Below are positions 7,906-19,674 of a DNA stretch of 64,000 bases, one piece after another (position 1 is the stretch's first letter; each line of letters opens with the position of its first letter). The translations under genes were made by a program, and so were the position numbers. A model generated the notes under the pieces. It had not been told where the DNA came from. It did no database searches and saw nothing but the letters and a program-made list of their open reading frames with translations. Source of the DNA: Micromonospora okii (GTDB lineage: Bacteria; Actinomycetota; Actinomycetes; Mycobacteriales; Micromonosporaceae); NCBI RefSeq assembly GCF_020884795.1, contig NZ_BBZF01000014.1, positions 124,001 through 188,000 on the forward strand. The letters are read 5' to 3'.

Positions 7906-10263
7906 TCAGCGCAGGGACAGGGCCGCCAGGGCGGCGTTGACGATGCTGCCCGGCAGCAGGTCGTGCAGCTCGTACAACTCGCGGACGCTGCCCGACTGGC
8001 CGAACTCGTCCACCCCGAGCGGCACAGCCGGCGCGCCGAGGGCCGAGCCCAGCCACGCCATCGCGTGCGAGGCGGCGTCGTGCACGGTCACCACCGGCAC
8101 CCGGTCGGCGAACGCCGACCGCAGCGCCCCCGGGACGCTCGGCACGGTGGCCGTGCGCACACCCTGGCGCAGGGTGCGCTGCCATGCCCGGTACAGCCGG
8201 TCCAGGCTCGTCACGTCGACCACGTGCGCGGCCACGCCCTCCTCGGCCAGCTCGGCGGCGGCGGCCAGCACCTCGGGCAGCACCGCCCCCGACGCGGCGA
8301 GCTGCACCACCGGCGCGTCGGCCAGCTCCGGGTGCGCCTCGTGCGCGTCCACCAGCCGGTACGCCCCGGCGACCGCCTGCCGGCGCAGCACCGCGTCGCC
8401 GAGGCGGGCGCGGGCCGCCTCGAACGGGGCCTGGTCGATCGGGCGGGTGCTGAGCCGGAAGTAGTACGCCCCGTCCTCGGTCGGCGCGGCGGTGCTGGCC
8501 GGCGCGTCCCCGGCGGCGATCTGGCCGAGCGCGTCGCAGAGCAGCCAGTCGAGGGTCGTCGCGTACGCGGGCTCGATCAGCGTGACGCCGGGCAGCTCCA
8601 GCCCCACCGACGCGGTGATCGTGGACTGGTGCGCACCCCCCTCGGGGGCGAGGGTCACGCCCGACGGGGTGCCGGCGACCACGAACCGGGAGCCGGAGTA
8701 CGTGCCGTACAGGAACGCGTCGAGGCCCCGCAGCACGAACGGGTCGTAGACCGTGCCGACCGGCAGCAGCGGCTGCCCGGACAGGTCCCAGGAGAGGCCG
8801 AGCTGCCCGAGCAGCAGGAACAGGTTCATCTCCGAAATGCCCAGCTCGATGTGCTGCCCCGACGGGCTCTCCGTCCAGCGCAGCATCCGGTCCTCCGACC
8901 AGGAACGCTGCTCGGTGGGGGCGAACACGCCGGTCTTGTTGATGAACCCGGCGAGGTTGGTGGAGGTGGCCACGTCCGGGGCGGTGGTGACCAGGTAGGG
9001 GGCCACGCTCCGGTCCCGCGCCAGGTCCACCAGCACCCGGCCGAAGACCTCCTGCGTGGAGACGGGCTTGTTCGCCCGTACCCCCGTGGTCTCCGGGACG
9101 GTGACCGGCAGCGCCCGCGTGCGGGGCGCGCGGGACAGCGCCTCCCGGCGCTCGCCGGCCCGGATGCCCGCCGGGGTCGCCGGGTCGAGGCGGTCCCACT
9201 CGGTGGCCGGGTCCAGGCCGTGCGCGGCGCGCAGCGCGTCGACCTGCGTGGTGGACAACAGCGCCGAATGGTTGCGCGGATTGCCGGCGATCGGCAGACC
9301 CCAACCCTTCACCGTGTACGCGAACACGACGCTGGGCCGGTCGGTGACCGCGTCGCACTGGGCGTACGCGTCGAGCATCGCCGCGAGGTCGTGCCCGCCC
9401 AGGTCGGTGACGAGGGGGCCCAGCTCGTCGTCGGGGGTGTCGGCGATCAGCTCGGCGATCCCGGCCGGCGCGCCGTCGAGGAACCGCGCGCGCAGCGCCG
9501 GCCCGGCCAGGCCGAACAGCGACTGGTACTGCTCGTTGGGCATCGCGTCGATCCAGTCGCGCAGCGCCTCCCCGCCCGGCCGGGCGTACGCCTGCGCGAG
9601 CCGACGGCCGTACTTGACCTCGACGACGTGCCAGCCGGCGGCCTCGAACTGGCCGCGCCACTGGTTGATCCGCACCCCGGGGACGACCCGGTCGAGGGAC
9701 TGGCGGTTGAAGTCGACCAGCCACATCACGTTGCCCAGCCCGGTGGTGGCCGGGTCGGCGACGGCCTCCCAGATGTTCCCCTCGTCCAGCTCGGCGTCGC
9801 CGATCAGGGCCACGAACCGGGAGTGGGGGCGCTCGCCGAAGTGCGCGTCGACGTACCGGCGGGTGACGGCGGCGAAGAGCGGGGCGGCGGCGCCGAGGCC
9901 GACCGAGCCGGTGGAGAAGTCGACGCCGTCGGGGTCCTTGGTCCGCGACGGGTACGACTGGAGGCCGCCCCGGGCGCGCAGCCTCGGCAGGTACGACCGG
10001 TCGAGGTTGCCGAGCAGGTACTGGATGGCGTGGAAGACGGGCGAGGCGTGCGGCTTCACCGCGACCCGGTCCTCGGCGTCGAGGTGGGCGAACCACAGGG
10101 CGGTCATCGCGGTGACCAGCGAGGCGCTGGACGCCTGGTGGCCGCCGACCTTCACCCCGTCGCCGGTGTCCCGGTCGTGGTTGGCCGCGTCGACGATGCG
10201 GGTGGCGAGCCAGAGCACCCGCCGCTGGATCTCGTCGAGGACGTCGAGGTCGTGCTGGTTCAC
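7906..10263 (-). CDS. AceE-like thiamine diphosphate enzyme (homodimeric 2-oxoacid dehydrogenase E1/transketolase family)
   Basis: Encodes 785 residues. Residues 155-186 hold the thiamine diphosphate motif GDAELDEGN...VDFN, in the form typical of the homodimeric pyruvate dehydrogenase E1 (AceE) rather than transketolase; RINQWRGQFEAAGW (about 198-211) and KPHASP (70-75) also match AceE. It is about 100 residues shorter than AceE. The central pyrimidine-binding domain (ELGISEMNLF, about 483-492) and the C-terminal transketolase-like domain are present. No lipoyl E2 or E3 gene is nearby, so partner and reaction are uncertain: decarboxylation of a 2-oxo acid is the family expectation. The GTG start has GGAG 7 nt upstream. 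It is followed by a G-rich stretch and the repeat at 7815. Confidence 0.82.
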   Translation of the reverse strand: MNQHDLDVLDEIQRRVLWLATRIVDAANHDRDTGDGVKVGGHQASSASLVTAMTALWFAHLDAEDRVAVKPHASPVFHAIQYLLGNLDRSYLPRLRARGGLQSYPSRTKDPDGVDFSTGSVGLGAAAPLFAAVTRRYVDAHFGERPHSRFVALIGDAELDEGNIWEAVADPATTGLGNVMWLVDFNRQSLDRVVPGVRINQWRGQFEAAGWHVVEVKYGRRLAQAYARPGGEALRDWIDAMPNEQYQSLFGLAGPALRARFLDGAPAGIAELIADTPDDELGPLVTDLGGHDLAAMLDAYAQCDAVTDRPSVVFAYTVKGWGLPIAGNPRNHSALLSTTQVDALRAAHGLDPATEWDRLDPATPAGIRAGERREALSRAPRTRALPVTVPETTGVRANKPVSTQEVFGRVLVDLARDRSVAPYLVTTAPDVATSTNLAGFINKTGVFAPTEQRSWSEDRMLRWTESPSGQHIELGISEMNLFLLLGQLGLSWDLSGQPLLPVGTVYDPFVLRGLDAFLYGTYSGSRFVVAGTPSGVTLAPEGGAHQSTITASVGLELPGVTLIEPAYATTLDWLLCDALGQIAAGDAPASTAAPTEDGAYYFRLSTRPIDQAPFEAARARLGDAVLRRQAVAGAYRLVDAHEAHPELADAPVVQLAASGAVLPEVLAAAAELAEEGVAAHVVDVTSLDRLYRAWQRTLRQGVRTATVPSVPGALRSAFADRVPVVTVHDAASHAMAWLGSALGAPAVPLGVDEFGQSGSVRELYELHDLLPGSIVNAALAALSLR

Positions 10264-10394
10264 GGTGACTCCATCCGGGCGTCTCCGTTGACGCCCTCAC
10301 GAGGGGTGCGGGGGGGTGCCCGTTACGGGGGTGCGGTGCGGGGGGTGCGGTGCGGGGCGCGCGCGGCTGGGTCGGCTGCGGCGCGGGGCGGGGT

Positions 10395-10448
10395 GTCAGG
10401 AAGGGCCCCTTCCTATGCAGAATGCGTTAAGAAGGGGCCCTTCCTTAC
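10395..10448 (+). repeat. ~53-bp double-palindrome repeat, copy 2
   Basis: Palindromes AGGAAGGGCCCCTTCCT and AAGAAGGGGCCCTTCCTT flank a spacer containing GCGTTA. It lies directly after gatB and before the AceE-like gene, so it can act as the terminator of the gat genes. The 130 bp between it and the AceE-like start hold repeated G-rich GGGGGTGCGGTGC units and no gene. Confidence 0.8.
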
Positions 10449-10452
10449 CATC

Positions 10453-11946
10453 TCAGGCGCCGAGGCGCTCCAGGATCAGGTCGCGGACGGTCTTCGCGTC
10501 GGCCTGGCCGCGCGTGGTCTTCATGACCGCGCCGACCAGCGCGCCCGCCGCCGCCACCTTGCCGCTGCGGACCTTGTCGGCGATGGCCGGGTTCGCGGCG
10601 ATCGCCTCGTCCACGGCGGCGGTGAGCGCGCCCGTGTCGGAGACGACCTCCAGGCCCCGGTTCGTCATGATCTCGGTCGGCGAGCCCTCGCCGCCCACCA
10701 CGCCCTCCAGGACGGTGCGGGCCAGCTTGTCGTTGAGCTTGCCAGCGTCGACCAGGCTCTGCAGCTCGGCGACCTGGCCCGGGGTGGCCCCGACGTCGGC
10801 CAGCTCGATGCCGGCCTCGTTGGCCCGCCGGGACAGCTCGCCCAGCCACCACTTGCGGGCGGCGGCGGGGGTGGCCCCGGCGGCGACGGTGGCCTCGATC
10901 AGCTCGACCGCGCCGGCGTTGAGCACCGACTGCATGTCCGCGTCGGAGAGGCCCCAGTCGGCCTGGAGCCGGCGGCGGTGCAGCCTGGGCAGCTCCGGCA
11001 GGGCCGCCTTCAGCTCGGCCACCCAGGCGGCGTCCGGGGCGAGCGGGACCAGGTCCGGCTCGGGGAAGTACCGGTAGTCGGTCGCGGTCTCCTTCGACCG
11101 GCCCGGCCGGGTGTCCCCGGTGTCCTCCTGGAAGTGCCGCGTCTCCTGGGTGATCCGGCCGCCCCCGTCGAGCACCGACGCCTGGCGCAGGATCTCCGAG
11201 CGGACCGCCCGCTCCACCGACCGCAGCGAGTTGACGTTCTTCGTCTCGGTGCGGGTGCCCCACTCCTCGCCGGGCAGGTTGAGGGAGGTGTTCACGTCGC
11301 AGCGCAGCGAGCCCTCCTCCATCCGCACGTCGGAGACGCCGAGGGAGCGGATCACGTCGCGCAGCTCGGCGACGTACGCGCGGGCCACCTCGGGCGCGAG
11401 CGCCCCGGTGCCGGGGACCGGCTTGGTGACGATCTCCACGAGGGGGATGCCGGCCCGGTTGTAGTCGACCAGCGACTCGGTCGCGCCGTGGATGCGGCCG
11501 GTGGCCCCGCCGACGTGCAGCGTCTTGCCGGTGTCCTCCTCCAGGTGCACCCGCTCGACGCCGATGCGCACCAGCTCCCCGTTCACCTCGACGTCCAGGT
11601 ACCCGTCGACGCAGAGCGGCTCGTCGTACTGGCTGATCTGGTAGTTCTTCGGCATGTCCGGGTAGAAGTAGTTCTTCCGGGCGAACCGGCACCAGTCGGC
11701 GATGGAGCAGTTCAGCGCGAGGCCGATCCGGATCGTCGCCTCGATGGCCGCCTTGTTGGCCACCGGCAGCGAGCCGGGCAGGCCGAGGCAGACCGGGCAG
11801 ACCCGGGTGTTCGGCTCGCCGCCGAAGTCCGTCGGGCAGCCGCAGAACATCTTGGTGTTCGTGCCCAGCTCGACGTGGGTCTCCAGGCCGATCACCGGTT
11901 CGTAGCGGGCGACGACCTCGTCGTACGCCGGCAGTGTCGTAGTCAT
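10453..11946 (-). CDS. gatB: Aspartyl/glutamyl-tRNA amidotransferase subunit B
   Basis: Encodes 497 residues. GatB phosphorylates the carboxyl of Glu-tRNA(Gln) or Asp-tRNA(Asn) and then forms the amide with ammonia supplied by Gat[14 protein letters not shown] near residue 14, [19 protein letters not shown] and the cradle motifs SLRCDVN and [15 protein letters not shown] are all typical, followed by the helical and C-terminal YqeY-like tRNA-binding domain from about 330. It is the last gene of gatC-gatA-gatB, 13 bp after gatA, so co-transcribed. Length is normal. It implies that this organism makes Gln-tRNA or Asn-tRNA by transamidation, as in other actinobacteria. Confidence 0.97.
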   Translation of the reverse strand: MTTTLPAYDEVVARYEPVIGLETHVELGTNTKMFCGCPTDFGGEPNTRVCPVCLGLPGSLPVANKAAIEATIRIGLALNCSIADWCRFARKNYFYPDMPKNYQISQYDEPLCVDGYLDVEVNGELVRIGVERVHLEEDTGKTLHVGGATGRIHGATESLVDYNRAGIPLVEIVTKPVPGTGALAPEVARAYVAELRDVIRSLGVSDVRMEEGSLRCDVNTSLNLPGEEWGTRTETKNVNSLRSVERAVRSEILRQASVLDGGGRITQETRHFQEDTGDTRPGRSKETATDYRYFPEPDLVPLAPDAAWVAELKAALPELPRLHRRRLQADWGLSDADMQSVLNAGAVELIEATVAAGATPAAARKWWLGELSRRANEAGIELADVGATPGQVAELQSLVDAGKLNDKLARTVLEGVVGGEGSPTEIMTNRGLEVVSDTGALTAAVDEAIAANPAIADKVRSGKVAAAGALVGAVMKTTRGQADAKTVRDLILERLGA

Positions 11947-11959
11947 CGGTGCTCCTGCC

Positions 11960-13435
11960 TCACAGTGCCGGTGGGGTGAACGTGCCGACGGCGGACTCCA
12001 GCGCGGCGGCGACCCGGTACATCCGGTCGTCCGCCATCGTCGGGGCCATCACCTGAAGGCCGACCGGCAGCCCCTCGGAGAGCCCGCACGGCACCGAGAT
12101 GCCCGGCCCGCCGTACAGGTTGGTCGGGATGGTGAACAGGTCGGCCAGGTACATCTGGTACGGGTCGGAGGTGCGCGCGCCGATCGGGAACGCCACGAAC
12201 GGCGTGGTCGGCGAGATCAGCGCGTCGACCCGCTCGAACGCGGCCGTGAAGTCCCGCGTGATCAGCGTGCGGACCTTCTGCGCCTGCCCGTAGTAGGCGT
12301 CGTAGTAGCCCGAGGAGAGGGCGTACGTGCCGAGCATGATCCGGCGCTTGACCTCGGGGCCGAAGCCGGCGTCCCGGGTCAGCGACATGACCTCCTCGAG
12401 GGACCGGTTGCCGTCGTCGCCCTCCCGCAGGCCGAACCGGACGCCGTCGAAGCGGGCCAGGTTCGAGGAGCACTCGCTGGGGGCGATCAGGTAGTACGCC
12501 GGCAGCGCGTACCTGAAGTGCGGGCAGGAGACCTCGACGATCTCCGCGCCGAGCTTCGCGAGGGCGTCGACGGACTCGCGGAACGCGGCGACCACGCCCG
12601 GCTCCGCGCCCTCGCCCGAGAACTCGGTGACCACGCCGAGGCGCACGCCGGTCAGGTCGCCGGTCGCGCCGAGCTTCGCGGCGGCGACCACGTCGGGCAC
12701 CGGCGCGGGGATGGAGGTGGAGTCGCGCGGGTCGTGGCCGCCGATGGCCGCGTGCAGCAGCGCCGCGTCGAGCACGGTACGCGCGCACGGGCCGGGGGTG
12801 TCCAGCGACGAGGAGAACGCCACCAGGCCGTACCGGGAGGTGCCGCCGTAGGTGGGCTTCGCGCCGACGGTGCCGGTGACCGCGCCCGGCTGGCGAATCG
12901 AGCCGCCGGTGTCCGAGCCGATGGCCAGGGGGGCCTCGTACGCCGCGAGGGCGGCCGAGCTGCCGCCGCCCGAGCCGCCGGGGATGCGGTCCAGGTCCCA
13001 CGGGTTGCGGGTCGGCCCGTACGCCGAGTATTCCGTGGAGGAGCCCATGGCAAACTCGTCCATGTTGGTCTTGCCGAGCATCACCGTGCCGGCGGCGCGC
13101 AGCCGCTGCACGATCGTCGAGTCGTACGGGGGACGCCAGCCCTCGAGGATCTTCGACCCGACGGTGGTCGGCACGCCCTTGGTGGTCAGCACGTCCTTCA
13201 CCGCGACCGGCACGCCCGCGAGGGGGCCCAGCTCCTCGCCGGCCGCGCGGCGCTCGTCGACGGCGCGGGCGGCGGCGAGCGCCCCCTCGGTGTCGACGTG
13301 CAGGAAGGCGTGCACCCGGTCGTCGACGGCGGCGATGCGGTCCAGGTGCGCCTGGGTCACCTCGACGGCGGAGGTCTCCCCGCCGGCGACCAGGCCGGCG
13401 ATCTCGACGGCGGTCAGCTTGGTCAGGTCGGTCAC
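11960..13435 (-). CDS. gatA: Aspartyl/glutamyl-tRNA amidotransferase subunit A
   Basis: Encodes 491 residues. This is the amidase-signature subunit that hydrolyses glutamine and channels ammonia to GatB. The catalytic triad is visible: Lys80 in VAVKDVL, the cis-Ser155 in GGSGGGSS and Ser179 in [10 protein letters not shown]. Length and motif spacing match GatA of other bacteria. The GTG start overlaps the gatC stop in the sequence GTGA, which indicates translational coupling. The Glu-rich and Ala-rich linker at 50-70 is ordinary for the family. Confidence 0.97.
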   Translation of the reverse strand: MTDLTKLTAVEIAGLVAGGETSAVEVTQAHLDRIAAVDDRVHAFLHVDTEGALAAARAVDERRAAGEELGPLAGVPVAVKDVLTTKGVPTTVGSKILEGWRPPYDSTIVQRLRAAGTVMLGKTNMDEFAMGSSTEYSAYGPTRNPWDLDRIPGGSGGGSSAALAAYEAPLAIGSDTGGSIRQPGAVTGTVGAKPTYGGTSRYGLVAFSSSLDTPGPCARTVLDAALLHAAIGGHDPRDSTSIPAPVPDVVAAAKLGATGDLTGVRLGVVTEFSGEGAEPGVVAAFRESVDALAKLGAEIVEVSCPHFRYALPAYYLIAPSECSSNLARFDGVRFGLREGDDGNRSLEEVMSLTRDAGFGPEVKRRIMLGTYALSSGYYDAYYGQAQKVRTLITRDFTAAFERVDALISPTTPFVAFPIGARTSDPYQMYLADLFTIPTNLYGGPGISVPCGLSEGLPVGLQVMAPTMADDRMYRVAAALESAVGTFTPPAL

Positions 13436-13737
13436 GACGCCACATCCTCGTCCAGGATCCGCGGAACGCGGAACCGCTGCTCCTCCGCGTCGGGCGCGCC
13501 CGACAGGGCCTCCGCCGGGGTGAGGCCCGGCACCACGACGTCCTCGCGCAGCACGTTCGTCAGCGGCACGGAGTGCGAGGTCGGCGGGATGTCCGCCGCG
13601 GCGACCTCGCCGACCTGGGCGACCGCCTGGAGGATCGTGTCGAGCTGGCCGGCGAAGGTGTCCAGCTCCTCCTCCGTGACGGCGAGCCGCGACAGTCGCG
13701 CCAGGTGCGCGACCTCCTCGCGGGAGATGGCGGCCAT
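13432..13737 (-). CDS. gatC: Aspartyl/glutamyl-tRNA amidotransferase subunit C
   Basis: Encodes 101 residues. GatC is a small belt-like subunit that stabilises the GatA-GatB complex. [18 protein letters not shown] at about 7-24 and the C-terminal FRVPRIL are family motifs. I chose the ATG at 13735-13737, with AAGGGGG 7 nt upstream, over an in-frame upstream start that would add 33 unmatched residues. It is the first gene of the gat operon; the GGDEF-EAL gene begins on the same strand upstream but its stop is 144 bp away. Confidence 0.95.
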   Translation of the reverse strand: MAAISREEVAHLARLSRLAVTEEELDTFAGQLDTILQAVAQVGEVAAADIPPTSHSVPLTNVLREDVVVPGLTPAEALSGAPDAEEQRFRVPRILDEDVAS

Positions 13738-13881
13738 CAGTGCCCCCTTCGTGGCTGTCCTGCTGCGTCTGTCGGTGCCCGGCGCGCCCGTACGGCGATG
13801 ACGCCCGGTGACCGGAGCGAGTCTATTGTCCAGCACGGTCCGGGCGTCCTCGACTCCCCCTCCGCCCCGCTCGGGCCCGGG

Positions 13882-16431
13882 TCAGCGGGACTGGCGGGGG
13901 TGGCTCTCCGCCTCCCTGGGGGTCGGCCGCAGCGGCCGGTACCGGGCGAGCCAGGCGGCGAGCTCCGCGGCCGGCATCGGCCGCGCGTAGAACCAGCCCT
14001 GCGCCAGGTCACAGCCGGCGGCGTGCAGCAGCCGCCAGGTCCGCTCGTCCTCCACGCCCTCGGCGACGACGCGCAGCCCGAGCGCCCCGGCCAGCTCGAT
14101 CATCGACCGGACGATCGCGGCGTCGTCGGCGTCGTCGGCCATCCCGAGGACGAACGACCGGTCCACCTTCACCTCGGACAGCGGGAGCCGGCGCAGGTGC
14201 TGCATCGACGAGTACCCGGTGCCGAAGTCGTCCAGCGCGATGGCGACGCCGATGGCGTGCAGCCGGGAGATGGTGGCCAGCACCCGGCGCGGGTCGGCCA
14301 TCAGCGCGCTCTCGGTGATCTCCAGTTGCAGCCGGTCGGGCCGGACCCCGTACCGGACCAGCCGGTCGGCGACCTGGTCGGCGATCTCGCCGGTGTGCAG
14401 GTCCCGGACGCTGACGTTGAGCGCGGCCCGCAGGTTGATCCCGGCGGCCGACCACTTCGCGAGCTGCTCCACCACGTCGTCGACCACCCGGCGGGTGAGC
14501 AGCCGCATCACCGCGCTCTGCTCGGCGACCCGGATCAGCTCCTCCGGGTCGACCATGCCCCGGCGCGGGTGCCGCCAGCGCAGCAGCGCCTCCACGCCCA
14601 CCACCTCGCCCGTGGCGATGGCGACCTGCGGCTGGTAGTACATGGTGATCTCGCCGGTGTCGCCGGGCCCGTCCGCCGTGGGGCGGCCAGCGCCCGGCCC
14701 GGCCCGCCCCGCGTCGGCCGCCGGCCCGGCCCGCCCTGCCCCGACCGCCGGCCCCGCCCCGGCCCGCGCGCCCGCCGGTTCGTCGGGCCGGGCGGGCGCC
14801 GCCCCGGCGGGCCCCGCCGGTTCGTCGGGCCGGATGCTCGCCGCCCCGGCCGGCCCCGCCGGTTCGTGGGGGCCGACCGATACCGCCCCGGCCTCGGCGG
14901 CCCGCCGCCGGATCGGGTCCGCGCCCGTGACGATCCGGTTGATCAGCTCGTCGGGGTGGGCCGGCTCCCGGTGCCGGCGCGCCCGCCACCGCCCGGTCCC
15001 GCCGGACGGCGCCCGCCCCCCGCCGGCCCCGTCGCCGGCCTCCGGGGCGAGGGGGGCGGGCAGCGCCGCGCCGTCGCCGCCGCGCACCCCCACCGGCCCG
15101 TCCCGGTCCGCCGCGCCGGGCGTTCCCGCCTCGAGTACGCGCCGCAGGTCGGCCAGGAGCCCCAGCCGCTCGGCGGAGTTGTGGTCGGACTCGGCGGCGT
15201 ACACGGCGACGGTGTCGTTGCGGTGCTTGGCGTCGTACATCGCCACGTCGGCGTGGCGCATCAGGGTGGCGAAGTCCTCGCCGTGCTGCGGGTAGAGCGC
15301 GATGCCGATGGAGCCGCCGACGTCGAGCGGCAGCCCGTCCAGCGACACCGGCTCGGTGAGGGCCGCCGCCAGCCGTTCGGCCGTCTCCCGGGCGGCGTCC
15401 ACGCCGGTCAGCCCGGTGCTGAGGATGGCGAACTCGTCCCCACCGAGGCGGGCGAGCAGGTCCCGCTCCCCCACCGCGCCGGCCAGCCGGGCGCTCACCT
15501 CGACCAGCAGCCGGTCGCCGACCGCGTGGCCGAGCGCGTCGTTGACGTTCTTGAACCGGTCCAGGTCGATCAGCAGCAGCGCCAGGTGGGCGTCCGGGTC
15601 GCCCTTCGCGGCCCGCTCGGCGTGCAGGTGCACCTGCTCGGCGACCTCGGCCAGCAGCGCCTTGCGGTTGGGCAGTCCGGTGAGCGGGTCGAGCGCGCCG
15701 AGCTGCTCCTGCTCGTGGGCGAGCCGCGCCATCCGGTAGACCGCGAAGAGCGGCACCAGCACCAGCGGGATCAGCGCGGCGCTGGCCCCGGCGGCGGCCA
15801 CCAGCACCGGGGCGAGCAGCAGCAGCGACCCGGTGGAGAGCAGCTCGTAGCCGAGGCGGGGCCGGGCGCCCGGCCACCAGCGGTCCCCGAACCGCAGCCG
15901 CACGGCGGCGGTGACCAGCCCGTAGTTGACCGCGAACCAGGCCGCGGTGGCCCCGCCGACCGCCGCCACGTCGCTCCAGCTCAGCCGTCCCTCGCCGAAG
16001 ATGCCGCCCGCCCCGAGGGCGTCGCTGACCGCCGCTGCGGCGGCCAGGGCGCAGGCGTACTGGGCGACGTTGAAGCCCGAGCGCCAGGGGGCGTGCCCAG
16101 TCCGCCAGCCGGAGACGACCACGGCCACCGTCTGCACCGCCACGGCCGGGCCGAGCCCCCAGCCGAGCAGGATGGCGAAGGCGAAGCAGATGGACGGGAA
16201 GACCGCCGAGGGACTCCGCCGCCCCGGCGGCACGAACGGCCGCGCGTCGCAGACCACGGCGAGCACCGCCATCGTCCAGAACGCCATCGGCAGCTCGCCG
16301 AGCCGGCCGGCCAGCGCGGCCAGCGGCCCGGCGGAGACCAGCAGCGCCAGCGCGGCGACCGTGGCGACGAAGCCGAAGAAGGGCGCCACCCGCCCCGGCG
16401 GGACGGAGTTTCGCGGATCGGCGGGCTCCAT
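13882..16431 (-). CDS. Membrane GGDEF-EAL protein (c-di-GMP synthase/phosphodiesterase) with large insertion
   Basis: Encodes 849 residues from the ATG at 16429-16431, which has GGGAGGTG upstream. Residues about 20-235 form a multi-helix membrane region (six or more helices), then a GGDEF domain (LDPLTGLPNRKALL; RLGGDEFAIL about 325) and an EAL domain (GVEALLRWRHP about 610; NVSVRDL; LEITESAL; DDFGTGYSSM; EVKVDRSF; EGVED). Both active-site signatures are intact, so synthesis and breakdown of c-di-GMP are both possible. About 158 Pro/Ala/Gly-rich residues (roughly 435-592) are inserted exactly at the start of the EAL fold, partly as 14-residue repeats. In actinomycetes c-di-GMP acts on BldD and development; that link here is inference. 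Confidence 0.92.
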   Translation of the reverse strand: MEPADPRNSVPPGRVAPFFGFVATVAALALLVSAGPLAALAGRLGELPMAFWTMAVLAVVCDARPFVPPGRRSPSAVFPSICFAFAILLGWGLGPAVAVQTVAVVVSGWRTGHAPWRSGFNVAQYACALAAAAAVSDALGAGGIFGEGRLSWSDVAAVGGATAAWFAVNYGLVTAAVRLRFGDRWWPGARPRLGYELLSTGSLLLLAPVLVAAAGASAALIPLVLVPLFAVYRMARLAHEQEQLGALDPLTGLPNRKALLAEVAEQVHLHAERAAKGDPDAHLALLLIDLDRFKNVNDALGHAVGDRLLVEVSARLAGAVGERDLLARLGGDEFAILSTGLTGVDAARETAERLAAALTEPVSLDGLPLDVGGSIGIALYPQHGEDFATLMRHADVAMYDAKHRNDTVAVYAAESDHNSAERLGLLADLRRVLEAGTPGAADRDGPVGVRGGDGAALPAPLAPEAGDGAGGGRAPSGGTGRWRARRHREPAHPDELINRIVTGADPIRRRAAEAGAVSVGPHEPAGPAGAASIRPDEPAGPAGAAPARPDEPAGARAGAGPAVGAGRAGPAADAGRAGPGAGRPTADGPGDTGEITMYYQPQVAIATGEVVGVEALLRWRHPRRGMVDPEELIRVAEQSAVMRLLTRRVVDDVVEQLAKWSAAGINLRAALNVSVRDLHTGEIADQVADRLVRYGVRPDRLQLEITESALMADPRRVLATISRLHAIGVAIALDDFGTGYSSMQHLRRLPLSEVKVDRSFVLGMADDADDAAIVRSMIELAGALGLRVVAEGVEDERTWRLLHAAGCDLAQGWFYARPMPAAELAAWLARYRPLRPTPREAESHPRQSR
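14777..14880 (-). repeat. 42-bp in-frame tandem repeat inside the GGDEF-EAL gene
   Basis: GGTTCGTCGGGCCGG-like cores recur at 14777, 14819 and 14861, a 42-nt (14-codon) period. They encode copies of a DEPAGPAGAA-type unit in the linker before the EAL domain. Confidence 0.7.
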
Positions 16432-16610
16432 CGCACCTCCCGGACAACGGCCCCGGCGGGCCCCACGCCCGTCGTGCACGCACCCATGAAACGCCCTGGG
16501 TGCCGCTTTTCAGAGATGACGCCCACGAATCGGTCGGAGTCGTAATTAAGTTGGTATACGCGGCCGAGTGCGGTCAAGGTTCGCCACGCCCGCCGCGGCC
16601 CCCGGTCGGG

Positions 16611-18791
<2,181 letters not shown>

Positions 18792-18974
18792 CTACCCCCG
18801 CACCGTATCGGGCCGGTCGGACAATACGCGGCCCACCCGGCACGCCCGACCGGCCGTCCCGCCCGCGACGTGCGAGGATCGCGGCACGACGGCGGCCGGT
18901 GGGCCCTTCCGGCGCGGCGGCACCGCCTCCGCCGGATCGCCCGCCGCGGGCCGCCGGGGACGACGGAGGTGCGC

Positions 18975-19607
18975 ATGCCGGACTGGCTGCTCTGGGCGGC
19001 GGCGATCCTGCTGGCGGTGGCCGCCGGCTGGGCGTGGAGCGAGTGGCGCGGGCGAAGCCACGACCCGGAACGCCCCGGCCCGCGACGCCCCCGCACCGGC
19101 CGGGGAGGAACCGGCCCGCAGCGCCCCCGCACCGACCGCACCCCCGACCGCCCGGACCGCGCTTCCGACCGCCCCGGGCGGGACCGCCCGGGGCGTGCCC
19201 GCCCGGGCCGGCCCACCACCGGGGCACCCGGCCGCCCGACCGCCACGCCCCGCCCGCGCGGCGCCGAGCCGACCACCACCCCCACCGGCACGCCCCGACC
19301 GGGCGAGATCTGGTGGGCCGACGTCCCGTACGCCGACGGCACCGGCTCGAAGGTCCGCCCCTGCCTCGTGCTGCGCGTCGACGACCGCGGCGTCGACGTG
19401 CTCAAGATCACCAGTCGGGACAAGTCCGACCGGGACGACCACGTCCGCATACCCACCCGCGACTGGGACCCCACCGCCGACCACGACAGCTACCTGGACA
19501 TCGCCGAACCCATCCCCATCCCCCTGGCCGCTCTCGACAACCGCGCCGGCGACCTGGCCCCCCACCTCTGGCGCCACCTCCGCACCCTCCCCCACCTCTC
19601 CGGTTGA
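18975..19607 (+). CDS. Membrane-anchored MazF/PemK-like protein
   Basis: Encodes 210 residues from an ATG with GGAGGTG upstream. Residues 4-22 are one transmembrane helix, 25-108 are a Pro/Arg/Gly-rich low-complexity linker, and 109-210 match the MazF/PemK toxin fold (PGEIWWADVPYADGTG, SKVRPCLVLRV at about 126-136). MazF/PemK proteins are usually soluble ribonucleases of about 110 residues paired with an antitoxin. Here no antitoxin gene precedes or follows it, and the domain is tethered to the membrane by a long linker. It may therefore be a non-toxic relative. It ends in a 20-bp hairpin, convergent with the ADP-ribosylglycohydrolase gene. Confidence 0.72.
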   Translation: MPDWLLWAAAILLAVAAGWAWSEWRGRSHDPERPGPRRPRTGRGGTGPQRPRTDRTPDRPDRASDRPGRDRPGRARPGRPTTGAPGRPTATPRPRGAEPTTTPTGTPRPGEIWWADVPYADGTGSKVRPCLVLRVDDRGVDVLKITSRDKSDRDDHVRIPTRDWDPTADHDSYLDIAEPIPIPLAALDNRAGDLAPHLWRHLRTLPHLSG

Positions 19608-19661
19608 TCATGGGGTTGGCGGCACCCCGCACCGGCGTGTCGTGCCGCCAACCCCATGATC
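19606..19661. terminator. 20-bp perfect hairpin between convergent genes
   Basis: GATCATGGGGTTGGCGGCAC (19606-19625) is perfectly repeated in inverse at 19642-19661 with a 16-nt loop. It begins within the stop codon of the MazF-like gene and lies 14 bp from the end of the opposite gene, so it can end transcription both ways. Its length suggests a repeated element family. Confidence 0.75.
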
Positions 19662-19674
19662 GACGGGGTGGAGG

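Noticed and set aside
7963..11979. A 1338-codon open frame on the plus strand
   Set aside because: It is antisense to the AceE-like and gatB genes; high GC removes stops on the opposite strand.
13738..13836. Longer GatC start
   Set aside because: The extra 33 residues do not match the family and the internal ATG has the ribosome-binding site.
16500..16610. c-di-GMP riboswitch before the GGDEF-EAL gene
   Set aside because: The conserved GEMM core sequences were not found; only an AT-rich promoter-like patch is visible.
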